Source: Duganella sp. Root336D2
GTDB taxonomy: Bacteria; Pseudomonadota; Gammaproteobacteria; Burkholderiales; Burkholderiaceae_D
Assembly (NCBI RefSeq): GCF_001425005.1
Contig: NZ_LMDB01000037.1
Location: forward strand, 315,269-379,268
DNA: 64,000 nt
Reading direction: 5' to 3'
Positions 1 through 8,007 of this stretch are shown one piece after another. The position numbers were made by a program, and so were the translations under genes. The notes beneath the pieces are model-generated. The model had not been told where the DNA came from, made no database searches, and saw only the letters and a program-made list of their open reading frames with translations. Position 1 is the first letter of the stretch. Every line of letters begins with the position of its first letter.

Positions 1-975
1 GGCCGCCAGAAAATTACCGGCCAGGCGAAAGTCTCGCGCGTGACTTTCGATCATTACGACCAGCTTGATTACAACGGAAAAGATTTCAGCCTGGACTGGG
101 CGTGGGTGGTCGGCAATCATTTCGACGGCAATATCGGCGGCAGCTACCAGCAGGTACTGACCCCGTTCAATGATTTCCATTCGGAACAACGCAACCTGCG
201 CACCCAGCGCCGCGAATATGCCAACGGCGGCTGGCGCATGCATCCCAGCTGGCGCATTTACACCGGCTTCCAGCGCGACCGCTTCGACTACGAGCTGGAA
301 GCGCAAAGCCTGAACAACCGCAAGGAAGACCGCAGCGAAGCCGGTATCGATTACCACGCATCGAGCGGCAGCCGGGTGGGCCTGGTGGCGCGCCATATCA
401 AAGGCAGTTTCCTGAATCCGCGCCGCATTGGCGCCACCTTCCTCGACCAGAACTATACGCAGGACGAACTGAAAGCCAATGTCAACTGGCTGTACAGCGA
501 TATCACGCAATTGCAATTGCTGGCCGGCTACGCCAAGCGCAAGCACGATACCTTCACCGAGCGCGACACCAGCGGGCTGAATGGCCGTGCCACCGTGAAC
601 TGGCGGCCGCGCAGCAAGCTGCGCTTCACCGCCGAGGCCTGGCGCGAGTTTGCCGCAGTGGAAAGCATTGTGGTGAACAACAGCGTCAACAAGGGGGCCA
701 GCCTGAATGCCACCTGGGATCTTTCAGCCAAGGTGCAAGCCAACGCTGGCCTCAAGCGCGAGAAACGGAAGTTCGAGCGCATGCCCTATGTCAGCTTCGA
801 CGGCGACCCGAGCGACACCACGCGCAGCACCAATATCGGCGTGGTCTACCAGCCCTGGCGCAAGGTCCAGCTGAGCGTTACCGGCTTCAAGGACCGCCGT
901 ACCGGCACGCCCTTGATCGGTACCGGCAGCTACAAGGCCAAGGGCGTTTCATTCATGGCGACCATGCAGTTTTAA
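1..975 (+). CDS. epsL: EpsL-type outer-membrane beta-barrel protein of the XrtB EPS locus (5' partial)
   Basis: The open frame runs in from the window edge without a stop, so only the C-terminal 324 residues are present. The protein is a succession of alternating polar/hydrophobic strands with many Tyr, Arg and Asn residues and ends in Phe (MATMQF), the usual C-terminal signature of an outer-membrane beta-barrel. In exosortase-B EPS loci the gene of this kind is epsL, proposed to act as the outer-membrane polysaccharide channel. It lies 15 nt before epsB. The assignment rests on barrel character and context. A first in-frame ATG lies at 40, but the family is longer, so the true start is upstream of the window. 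Confidence 0.75.
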   Translation, partial: GRQKITGQAKVSRVTFDHYDQLDYNGKDFSLDWAWVVGNHFDGNIGGSYQQVLTPFNDFHSEQRNLRTQRREYANGGWRMHPSWRIYTGFQRDRFDYELEAQSLNNRKEDRSEAGIDYHASSGSRVGLVARHIKGSFLNPRRIGATFLDQNYTQDELKANVNWLYSDITQLQLLAGYAKRKHDTFTERDTSGLNGRATVNWRPRSKLRFTAEAWREFAAVESIVVNNSVNKGASLNATWDLSAKVQANAGLKREKRKFERMPYVSFDGDPSDTTRSTNIGVVYQPWRKVQLSVTGFKDRRTGTPLIGTGSYKAKGVSFMATMQF

Positions 976-990
976 TGACAAGGAGCGACG

Positions 991-2373
991 ATGACGGTAA
1001 ACGATATTCCCTTGGTCTCCTTTTTCCAGCGCGTGCTCGATCCGCTGATCATTATGGGGATGCTGTATGCCACATCGATGGTGTATGGGGAGCCGTTTAC
1101 CGGATATTCGCTGGTCCTGATGGTGCTGGCCTTCTTCATCTCGTCGGCGGTGTACCAGCACGTTGATCCTTACCGCACCTGGCGCAGCGGCCGCATCACG
1201 GCGTATGCGCGCGACATCTTCATGGGCTGGATCGTCACCGCCGTGATCCTGGTGTTCCTAGGCAATGTCAGCGGCCTGGCCTACCACTACGACGAAGCGG
1301 TGGTGTTCAGCTGGTTCCTGGCCACACCGTTTGCACTGCTCATGAGCCACCTGGCGGCACGCCATGTCGGCACCGATCCGGCCAAGGAAAGCGAGGTGCG
1401 TTCGGTGGTGATTGTCGGCGCCAACGAGGTGGGCACCAAGTTCGCAGGCACCGTCGAGCGCATGCCCAACCTGTTCCTCAGCGTGCGCGGCTTTTTCGAC
1501 GACCGTACTGCCGACCGCCGCAAGTCCGGCCTGTCGCATCCGGTGCTGGGCAATATGGGGGAGGTCGCCAGCTTCGTGCGCGACCACCACATCAAGATGA
1601 TCTTTATCAGCCAGCCGATTTCGGCGCAGCCGCGCATCCGCAAGCTGCTCGATGAATTGCAGGACACCACGGCCTCGGTCTATTTCCTGCCCGACATTTA
1701 TGTGTTCGACCTGATGCAGGCGCGCTTCGACAGCGTGGGCGGCATGCCGGTGGTGGCAATCTGCGAAACGCCGTTTGTCGGCTTCGACGGCATCGTCAAG
1801 CGCGCCAGCGACGTGATCATCGGCAGTGCGATCCTGATGGCACTGGCGCCGCTGATGCTGGTCATTGCGCTGGCCGTGTGGATCAGCTCGCCGGGCCCGG
1901 TGATCTTCCGCCAGCGCCGCTATGGCCTGTACGGCGAGGAAATCATCGTCTACAAGTTCCGCTCGATGCGTGTGACCGAAGATGGCCCGGTGGTGCGGCA
2001 AGCCACGGCCCACGATTCGCGCATCACGAAGATCGGCGCCTTCCTGCGCCGCACCTCGCTGGATGAATTGCCGCAGTTTATCAACGTGCTGCAGGGATCA
2101 ATGAGCATTGTCGGGCCGCGCCCGCATGCCGTTGCCCATAACGAACAATACCGTAAGCTGATCAAGGGCTATATGTTGCGCCATAAGGTCAAGCCGGGCA
2201 TCACCGGCTGGGCCCAGGTCAACGGCCTGCGTGGCGAAACGGAGACCCTGGAAAAGATGGAGGCGCGTATCCGCTATGACCTGGACTACCTGCGCCACTG
2301 GTCGCTGTGGCTCGACCTGTGGATCGTCTTGCGGACAGTCAAGGTGGTGTTGAACCGGCAAAACGCGTACTGA
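991..2373 (+). CDS. epsB: Undecaprenyl-phosphate sugar phosphotransferase (EpsB/WcaJ type)
   Basis: This integral membrane enzyme starts repeat-unit assembly by moving a sugar-1-phosphate (usually glucose or galactose) from UDP-sugar to undecaprenyl phosphate. The 460 residues show N-terminal membrane helices, a Rossmann-like middle domain (VIVGANEVGTKFAG near residue 145), another hydrophobic helix near 275, and the catalytic bacterial sugar-transferase domain with the marks KRASD, KFRSMR, RRTSLDELPQ, SIVGPRPH and GITGWAQVNGLRGET. The length is normal for the WcaJ class. The ATG has an AAGGAG ribosome site 7 nt upstream. The donor sugar cannot be read from the sequence. Confidence 0.92.
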   Translation: MTVNDIPLVSFFQRVLDPLIIMGMLYATSMVYGEPFTGYSLVLMVLAFFISSAVYQHVDPYRTWRSGRITAYARDIFMGWIVTAVILVFLGNVSGLAYHYDEAVVFSWFLATPFALLMSHLAARHVGTDPAKESEVRSVVIVGANEVGTKFAGTVERMPNLFLSVRGFFDDRTADRRKSGLSHPVLGNMGEVASFVRDHHIKMIFISQPISAQPRIRKLLDELQDTTASVYFLPDIYVFDLMQARFDSVGGMPVVAICETPFVGFDGIVKRASDVIIGSAILMALAPLMLVIALAVWISSPGPVIFRQRRYGLYGEEIIVYKFRSMRVTEDGPVVRQATAHDSRITKIGAFLRRTSLDELPQFINVLQGSMSIVGPRPHAVAHNEQYRKLIKGYMLRHKVKPGITGWAQVNGLRGETETLEKMEARIRYDLDYLRHWSLWLDLWIVLRTVKVVLNRQNAY

Positions 2374-2433
2374 GTCAATCGTGCGCGCTTGGCGCGCTAT
2401 TAGAATGAGTTGCAACAGTCGAGGGAGGATATT

Positions 2434-3315
2434 TTGAAGCACATCAACCCGAATATGGCGTTCGCCGGCATCCTGGTTGCTCTGGTTTCAGCCTGCAGCA
2501 GCAAGGTGGAGCAGAAACCAGGCCAGGCGTTGGCCAACGTCAACGGTGAGGAAATCACCGTCATGCAGTTGAACGACGAGCTGTCGCGCAGCAATGCTCC
2601 AGCCACGCAACAGGAAGCCGCACGCAAGCAGGCACTGGAGGCGCTGATCGACCGCCAGTTGCTGATCGGCGAAGCGGCGAAAGAGAAAGTCGACCGCGAT
2701 CCGCGCGTGGTGCAGGCAATCGAAAGGGCACGCTCGGTGATCCTGGCGCAAGCCTATATGCAGAAGCGCCTGGGCACGCCGGGTAAGCCGAGCGCGGCGG
2801 ATGTGGAAGCCTACTACAGCCAGAACCCGCAATTTTTTGCGCAGCGCAAGCATTTCGATATGCGGGAAATCGTCCTGCCGACGCGCGAGGTGACCGATGA
2901 GTTGAAGGCGGTAATGGACAAGACCCGTTCGCTCGACGAAGTGGCGGCCTGGCTTGACCAGCACAAGGTCAAGTACCAGAAAGCCCAATTGAGCCGCAGC
3001 GGCTCGGAGTTGCCGCCTGAGCTGTCGGCCAAATTGCTGGCGCTTGCGAAAGGCCAGCTGTTCATCGTGCGCGAAGGCGAACGCAGCATGCTGGTCACCA
3101 TTGCCGATATCCGTTCCTCGCCGGTGGAACTGGATGCCGCGCGGCCGCAGATCGAGCAGTACCTGGCTGCCAAGAAGGGCAAGGACGCGGCGGAGGAGGA
3201 AGTCAAGCGCCTGCGCGCCAGCGCCAAGATTGCCTATATCAACCAGCCCTCGCCAGTGGCGGACGCGGGCGCCCCGGCCAATGCCCTGGAACGCGGCGTG
3301 GCTGGCCTGAAATAA
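2434..3315 (+). CDS. epsD: EpsD-family peptidyl-prolyl isomerase lipoprotein
   Basis: Probable periplasmic foldase lipoprotein belonging to the EPS export apparatus. The preferred start is TTG at 2434, five bases after a GGAGG. An earlier in-frame TTG at 2410 has no such site. From 2434 the protein opens with a short basic region, a hydrophobic stretch and the lipobox LVSAC. The rest has a SurA/PpiC layout: a helical chaperone-like segment (about 35-160) and a parvulin-like region from about 150. EpsD-family PPIases are typical of exosortase-associated EPS loci. It is followed by epsE after 21 nt. Confidence 0.85.
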   Translation: MKHINPNMAFAGILVALVSACSSKVEQKPGQALANVNGEEITVMQLNDELSRSNAPATQQEAARKQALEALIDRQLLIGEAAKEKVDRDPRVVQAIERARSVILAQAYMQKRLGTPGKPSAADVEAYYSQNPQFFAQRKHFDMREIVLPTREVTDELKAVMDKTRSLDEVAAWLDQHKVKYQKAQLSRSGSELPPELSAKLLALAKGQLFIVREGERSMLVTIADIRSSPVELDAARPQIEQYLAAKKGKDAAEEEVKRLRASAKIAYINQPSPVADAGAPANALERGVAGLK

Positions 3316-3336
3316 CAACCAGATCGAGGAGCAATC

Positions 3337-4128
3337 ATGAAACGACTACTGATGTGGATGGTGGCCATGGCCTTTATGCTCGGTGCAGGCCTGGCGCAGG
3401 CCGCCGACCTGACCCTGGGGGCTGGCGACGTCATCAAGGCTTCCGTGTTCGGCAACCCGGACATGGCGACGGAAACCCGGGTCAGCGAATCGGGCAAGAT
3501 CACTTTCCCTTTGCTGGGGGAAGTCAAGGTCAGCGGGATGACGGTGCAGCAGGCCGAGCGTGCGATTGGCGAGCAGCTGGTGAAGAAGGGCTACCTGAAA
3601 AATGCCCAGGTCAGCATCATCGTCTCGCAGATCCAGAGCGCCCAGGTGTCGGTGCTGGGCATGGTGAACCGCCCCGGACGCTATCCGCTCGACGGCGGCA
3701 AGCGCGGTGTGATGGACATGCTGGCGCAGGCGGGCGGCTTCAATGCCGATGGCGGCGATACGGTGAGCGTGGTGCGTACCCGCGACGGCAAGACCAGCAA
3801 GACGGTGATCGACGTGGTCGACATGGTGCGCAATGGGGCGCTGGACAAGGAGATCGAACTCGGCCCCAACGATGTGATCTATGCCGAACGTTCGCCGCGC
3901 TTCTACATCTATGGCGAAGTGCAGCGTCCCGGCTCCTTCCGGCTGGAGCGCACCATGACGGTCAGCCAGGCGCTGGCGGTGGGCGGCGGCCTGACCCCGC
4001 GCGGCACTGAAAGCGGCATCAAGATCAAACGCCGCGGCGGCGACGGTGCGGTACAGGTGATCGCTGCCAAAAATGAAGACGTGGTGCAGACCGACGACGT
4101 CATCTTCATCAAGGAAAGCTGGTTCTAA
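3337..4128 (+). CDS. epsE: Polysaccharide export protein EpsE (Wza-like, SLBB domains)
   Basis: Periplasmic/outer-membrane component of the EPS export channel. A classical signal peptide ends in GLAQA-AD and there is no lipobox cysteine, unlike Wza. A poly_export domain follows (LTLGAGDVIKASVFGNPDM, about 25-110), then one or two SLBB-type beta-grasp domains (VSVLGMVNRPGRYPLDGG near 110 and FYIYGEVQRPGSFRLE near 190). The 263 residues are normal for the EpsE family. A GAGGAG ribosome site precedes the ATG. It is 9 nt upstream of epsF. Confidence 0.9.
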   Translation: MKRLLMWMVAMAFMLGAGLAQAADLTLGAGDVIKASVFGNPDMATETRVSESGKITFPLLGEVKVSGMTVQQAERAIGEQLVKKGYLKNAQVSIIVSQIQSAQVSVLGMVNRPGRYPLDGGKRGVMDMLAQAGGFNADGGDTVSVVRTRDGKTSKTVIDVVDMVRNGALDKEIELGPNDVIYAERSPRFYIYGEVQRPGSFRLERTMTVSQALAVGGGLTPRGTESGIKIKRRGGDGAVQVIAAKNEDVVQTDDVIFIKESWF

Positions 4129-4137
4129 GGAGGATTT

Positions 4138-5544
4138 ATGAATTTCGCCCAGTTCCTGCTGATCCTCCAGGCGCGCAAGAAGATCGTGCTGCTGACCTTG
4201 CTGGTCACGGTGGCCGCCACCCTCGTAGTCAGCCTGCTGCTGCCCAAGACGTATGAGGCGACCAGTTCGCTGGTGATGAACTACAAGGGCGTCGACCCGC
4301 TGACCGGCATGGCCTTGCCGGGCCAGCTCATGCCCGGCTATATGGCAACGCAGATCGACATCATCAGCAGCAAGAATGTCGCGCTGCGCGTGGTGGACCA
4401 GCTCAAGCTGGCCGAAAGCCCGGCCGTCATCGCCCAGTTCAATGAGTCGACCGGCGGCAAGGGGACGGTGCGCGACTGGCTGGCCGAGCTGCTGCAAAAG
4501 AAGCTGGACATCGTGCCGGCCAAGGAAAGCTCGGTGCTGAACGTGACCTTCAAGGCTTCCGACCCGCAGTTTGCGGCGGCGGTGGCGAATGCCTTCGCCG
4601 ACGAGTACCAGAAGATCAATGTCCAGCTCAAGGTGGAGCCGCTGAAGAAGGCCACCAACTATTTCAACTCCCAGTTGAAAGTGCTGCGCGATAACCTGGA
4701 GGTGGCGCAGGCCAAGCTGTCCAAATACCAGCAGGATCATGGCATCGTCAGCGTCGACAACCGGCTCGATGTCGAGTCGATGCGCCTGAACGACTTGTCG
4801 GCGCAACTGGTGGCCGCGCAGTCGCAGGCCATGGAAGCCAATTCGCGGCAGGCGGTGGCGCACGGCTCCGGCAGCGCTTCGCCCGACGTAACGGCCAGCC
4901 CGGTGATACAGAACCTGCGCGTGAACCTGGCGCAGCAGGAATCCAAGCTGGCGGAAATGGGCCAGCGCCTGGGCCGCAACCACCCGCAATACCAGAGCGC
5001 GGCGGCGGAAGTGGCGCGCCTGCGGGCCGGCCTGAACGAGCAGACCGCACTGGTCACTTCTTCGGTCAGCAACAACGCCAACGTCTTTGCCCAGCGCGAA
5101 GCGGCCTTGCGCACGGCGCTGGCGGACCAGAAGACCAAGGTGCTGCAGCTGAATCGCCAGCGCGATGAAATGAATGTGCTGAACAAGGATGTCGAGAGCG
5201 CCCAGCGTGCCTTCGACAATGCTTCGCAGCGCTCGTCGCAGACCCGCATCGAGGGCGGCAACGACCAGTCCGACGTGTCGGTGCTGAATCCCGCCGTGGC
5301 GCCGATCGAGCCGGCCGGTCCGCGCGTGGTGCTGAACACCGTGCTGTCGCTGCTGCTGGGGACCATGCTGGGCATCGGCATTGCCATGCTGTCCGAGATG
5401 TTCGATCGCCGGGTGCGGTCGGAAGCCGACCTGGCCGAGGTGGTGCACATTCCTGTGCTGGCCACGATCGACTGGAATCCGCCGCGCCAGCGCCGCTTCG
5501 GGCTGCCGCACCTGCATGCGCCGCGCACGCTGCGCCTGAATTGA
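4138..5544 (+). CDS. epsF: Chain-length determinant protein EpsF (Wzz-like PCP)
   Basis: Inner-membrane polysaccharide co-polymerase that sets polymer length. It has an N-terminal Wzz domain with transmembrane helix (IVLLTLLVTVAATLVVSLLLP, about 15-37), a long periplasmic region predicted to be coiled coil (about 160-350, rich in Gln, Glu, Arg), and a second membrane helix near 400-420 preceded by PAVAPIEPAGPR, the Pro-rich motif before TM2 in this family. The 468 residues fit EpsF. The kinase-like partner is encoded separately, 11 nt downstream (epsG). A strong AAGGAGG site precedes the ATG. Confidence 0.92.
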   Translation: MNFAQFLLILQARKKIVLLTLLVTVAATLVVSLLLPKTYEATSSLVMNYKGVDPLTGMALPGQLMPGYMATQIDIISSKNVALRVVDQLKLAESPAVIAQFNESTGGKGTVRDWLAELLQKKLDIVPAKESSVLNVTFKASDPQFAAAVANAFADEYQKINVQLKVEPLKKATNYFNSQLKVLRDNLEVAQAKLSKYQQDHGIVSVDNRLDVESMRLNDLSAQLVAAQSQAMEANSRQAVAHGSGSASPDVTASPVIQNLRVNLAQQESKLAEMGQRLGRNHPQYQSAAAEVARLRAGLNEQTALVTSSVSNNANVFAQREAALRTALADQKTKVLQLNRQRDEMNVLNKDVESAQRAFDNASQRSSQTRIEGGNDQSDVSVLNPAVAPIEPAGPRVVLNTVLSLLLGTMLGIGIAMLSEMFDRRVRSEADLAEVVHIPVLATIDWNPPRQRRFGLPHLHAPRTLRLN

Positions 5545-5555
5545 GGAGGAGCTGA

Positions 5556-6428
5556 ATGAACAGCCCATTGCATTTCAATCCCGCTTCGCCGCACGGCGTG
5601 GGCGATGCGACCATCGGCGCGCTGCTGCAGGAAGCGGGCAAGCTGACCCCGGAAAATACCGATGCCGTGCTGCGCATGCAGGAGGAAACCGGGGTCCGCT
5701 TCGGCGAAGCGGCGCAGGCGCTGGGCATGGTCAGCGCCGCCGATATCCAGCAAGTGCTGGCGCGCCAGTTCGACTATCCCTACGTCCCGGCCGGCGAGAA
5801 ATACTTTTCTTCGCGCCTGGTGGCGGCCTATGACCCGTTCAGCCGCCAGGTGGAAAAGCTGCGCGCGGTGCGCGGGCAGCTGATGCTGCGCTGGTTCGCA
5901 CGCGGCCACAAGTCGCTGGCGATCGTCGGGGTCGAGCCCGGTTCGGGCACCAGCCTGTTCGCCGCCAACCTGGCCGTGGTGTTCTCGCAGCTGGGGCAGA
6001 GCACGCTGCTGGTGGACGCCAACCTGCGCCAGCCGTCGCAGCACGAGATCTTCAACCTGCAGGGAAAGAGCGGCCTGTCCGACATGCTGGCCGGGCGCGC
6101 CTCCATGGCGGCGGTGACGCGTATCGATGCCTTCGAGTCGCTGGCCGTGCTGGGCGCCGGCACGCTGCCGCCGAATCCGGCCGAACTGCTGGCGCGCAAG
6201 GATTTCACCGGCCTGAATACCCAGCTCGAAGCGCTGCACGATATCGTGCTGTACGACACCTCGGATGTGCTGACCGCCCACGATGCGCTGCCGGTGATGG
6301 CGCGCGCCCGCGGCGTGCTGCTGGTGGTGCACCGTAACGCCACCTCGCTGTACGACGTGGCGGCGCTCAGCGAACAGGTGCGGTATGCCGGCGCCGAAGT
6401 CGTAGGCTCGGTGCTGCTGGAGTTCTGA
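5556..6428 (+). CDS. epsG: EpsG, chain-length determinant kinase-like ATPase
   Basis: Partner of EpsF, of the BY-kinase/MinD fold. An N-terminal helical region (about 20-80, FGEAAQALGMVSAADIQQVLARQFDYPYV) resembles the GspE/MshE N-terminal domain, and the P-loop ATPase domain follows. The Walker A' is LLVDANLR and the distal acidic motif is VLYDTSD. The Walker A reads GVEPGSGTS, so the lysine of the usual GxGK(S/T) is replaced by threonine. EpsG-type proteins often carry arginine there. No C-terminal tyrosine cluster is visible. Kinase activity is therefore uncertain, and a regulatory or scaffolding role is possible. Confidence 0.85.
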   Translation: MNSPLHFNPASPHGVGDATIGALLQEAGKLTPENTDAVLRMQEETGVRFGEAAQALGMVSAADIQQVLARQFDYPYVPAGEKYFSSRLVAAYDPFSRQVEKLRAVRGQLMLRWFARGHKSLAIVGVEPGSGTSLFAANLAVVFSQLGQSTLLVDANLRQPSQHEIFNLQGKSGLSDMLAGRASMAAVTRIDAFESLAVLGAGTLPPNPAELLARKDFTGLNTQLEALHDIVLYDTSDVLTAHDALPVMARARGVLLVVHRNATSLYDVAALSEQVRYAGAEVVGSVLLEF

Positions 6429-6429
6429 C

Positions 6430-7314
6430 ATGGACCCGGGCCTGGCGATCCGCCCGCAAGCCGCGATACGCGCCGCCTTGCGTGATGCGCTGCCCGACTG
6501 GGCGCCGGTGCTGGCCGGCATGCTGGTGCTGTACGTTCCCACCTTCTACCGCCTGTTCAGCGGCTTGTGGGCCACCGAGGAACAGGCGCACGGCCCGATC
6601 ATCCTGCTGCTGGCACTGTGGCTGATGTACCGGCAGTGGCCGGCCATGCTGGCGCGTGCCGATGGCCAGCCTTCCACCCTCGGCTGGCCGGTGCTGGGTG
6701 TCGGCCTGCTGGCGTATATACTGGGCCGCTCGCAAGGCATCATCGCGTTCGAGATTGCCTCCTTCATCCTGCTGCTGGCTGCGGTGCTGATGCTCAAATG
6801 CGGGCATGGCGCACTGCGCGTGCAATGGTTTGCCTTCTTCTTCATGGCCTTCATGGTGCCCTTGCCCGGTCCCCTGGTCGGCATGCTGACCATGCCGATG
6901 AAGATGGCGGTGTCCTGGGCCACCGAACATCTGATGTATGCCGCGGGCTATCCGATTGCGCGCAGCGGCGTGATCCTGCAAGTGGGGCAGTACCAGCTGC
7001 TGGTGGCCGATGCCTGCGCCGGCCTGCAAACCCTGCTGACGCTGGAAGCGCTGGGACTGTTTTACCTGAACGTGGTGCGCCATTCCTCGGCTTTCCGCAA
7101 TGTGGCACTGGCCTTGCTGATCATCCCGATTTCCTTCACCGCCAACGTGATCCGCGTGATTACGCTGTCGCTGGTGACCTATTACCTCGGCGACGCGGCA
7201 GGGCAGGGCTTCCTGCATGGCTTTGCCGGCATGGTGCTGTTCATTACGGCGCTGCTGCTGATTATCGGCGTGGACGCTTTCCTGCAATGGTTCGTCAGGT
7301 GGCGCAACTCATGA
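6430..7314 (+). CDS. xrtB: Exosortase B
   Basis: Polytopic membrane cysteine protease/transpeptidase-like protein of the exosortase family. About eight hydrophobic segments span the 294 residues. The catalytic set is present: Cys196 in VADACAGLQT, Arg242 in TANVIRV and His263 in GFLHGFAG. EpsI is encoded as a separate downstream gene rather than fused, and the EpsD/E/F/G/L set is present, which matches the exosortase B class. The start is 1 nt after the epsG stop, and the 3' end overlaps epsI in ATGA. Its substrates may be PEP-CTERM proteins or the EPS machinery. An XrtA gene is not in this window. Confidence 0.92.
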   Translation: MDPGLAIRPQAAIRAALRDALPDWAPVLAGMLVLYVPTFYRLFSGLWATEEQAHGPIILLLALWLMYRQWPAMLARADGQPSTLGWPVLGVGLLAYILGRSQGIIAFEIASFILLLAAVLMLKCGHGALRVQWFAFFFMAFMVPLPGPLVGMLTMPMKMAVSWATEHLMYAAGYPIARSGVILQVGQYQLLVADACAGLQTLLTLEALGLFYLNVVRHSSAFRNVALALLIIPISFTANVIRVITLSLVTYYLGDAAGQGFLHGFAGMVLFITALLLIIGVDAFLQWFVRWRNS

Positions 7315-7997
7315 AAAAATCAATGATGGTGAGCGTGGTGCTGGGTGCGCTGATGGTCTGTTCGGCAGCGGTGACGCGGGCGTTGACGCCGACCGCACGC
7401 ATGGCCGACACGGCAGGGCGCTTCAGCCTGGAACAGATGGTGCCGCGCAGCTTTGGCGAGTGGCAGGTCGATACGCGGGTGATGCCGCTGCAGGTCGATC
7501 CTGCCACCCAGGCCAAGCTGGACAAGATCTACAACCAGACGCTGGGGCGCACCTATATCAACCGCAATGGCGAGCGCATCATGCTGTCGATCGCCTACGG
7601 CGGCGACCAGAGCGACAATATGGGCGTGCACAAGCCGGAGGTGTGCTACACGGCGCAGGGCTTTACCGTGCGCGATGGCGAGAAAAGCAGCCTCGATACG
7701 GGCAGCGGGGTGCTGCCGGTAAAGCGCCTGTTCGCTGTTGCCGGTGCGCGGCAGGAGCCGATTACCTATTGGATCACGGTCGGGCGCAAGGCCACCATGC
7801 CCGGTGTCGACCAGCGTTTGCAGGAGCTGCGCTACGGCTTGAGCGGCACGGTGCCGGACGGGATGCTGGTGCGGGTGTCGAGCATCGGCGCTGAAGCCGG
7901 TGCGGCTTATGCGCTGCAAGACCAGTTCGTGCGCTCCTTGCTGGCGGCGCTCGACAAGCCGGCGCGCGAGCGCCTGGTCGGCGTCTTCGGCGGCTAG
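7311..7997 (+). CDS. epsI: EpsI, exosortase B-associated exopolysaccharide protein
   Basis: Periplasmic protein that accompanies exosortases; in XrtA systems the equivalent domain is fused to the sortase. The ATG overlaps the xrtB stop (ATGA). The 228 residues begin with an uncleaved-looking signal/anchor and then carry the EpsI features: PRSFGEWQ near 45 and the hallmark HKPEVCYTAQGF with a conserved Cys-Tyr near 115, followed by the YWITVG segment. The biochemical role is not established. Confidence 0.9.
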   Translation: MKKSMMVSVVLGALMVCSAAVTRALTPTARMADTAGRFSLEQMVPRSFGEWQVDTRVMPLQVDPATQAKLDKIYNQTLGRTYINRNGERIMLSIAYGGDQSDNMGVHKPEVCYTAQGFTVRDGEKSSLDTGSGVLPVKRLFAVAGARQEPITYWITVGRKATMPGVDQRLQELRYGLSGTVPDGMLVRVSSIGAEAGAAYALQDQFVRSLLAALDKPARERLVGVFGG

Positions 7998-8007
7998 GGG
8001 GAGGACG

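Noticed and set aside
3346..5568. Long minus-strand open frame opposite epsE/epsF
   Set aside because: High GC makes long antisense frames common. Its translation is rich in His, Arg and Gln with no domain, and the plus strand holds well-recognised genes.
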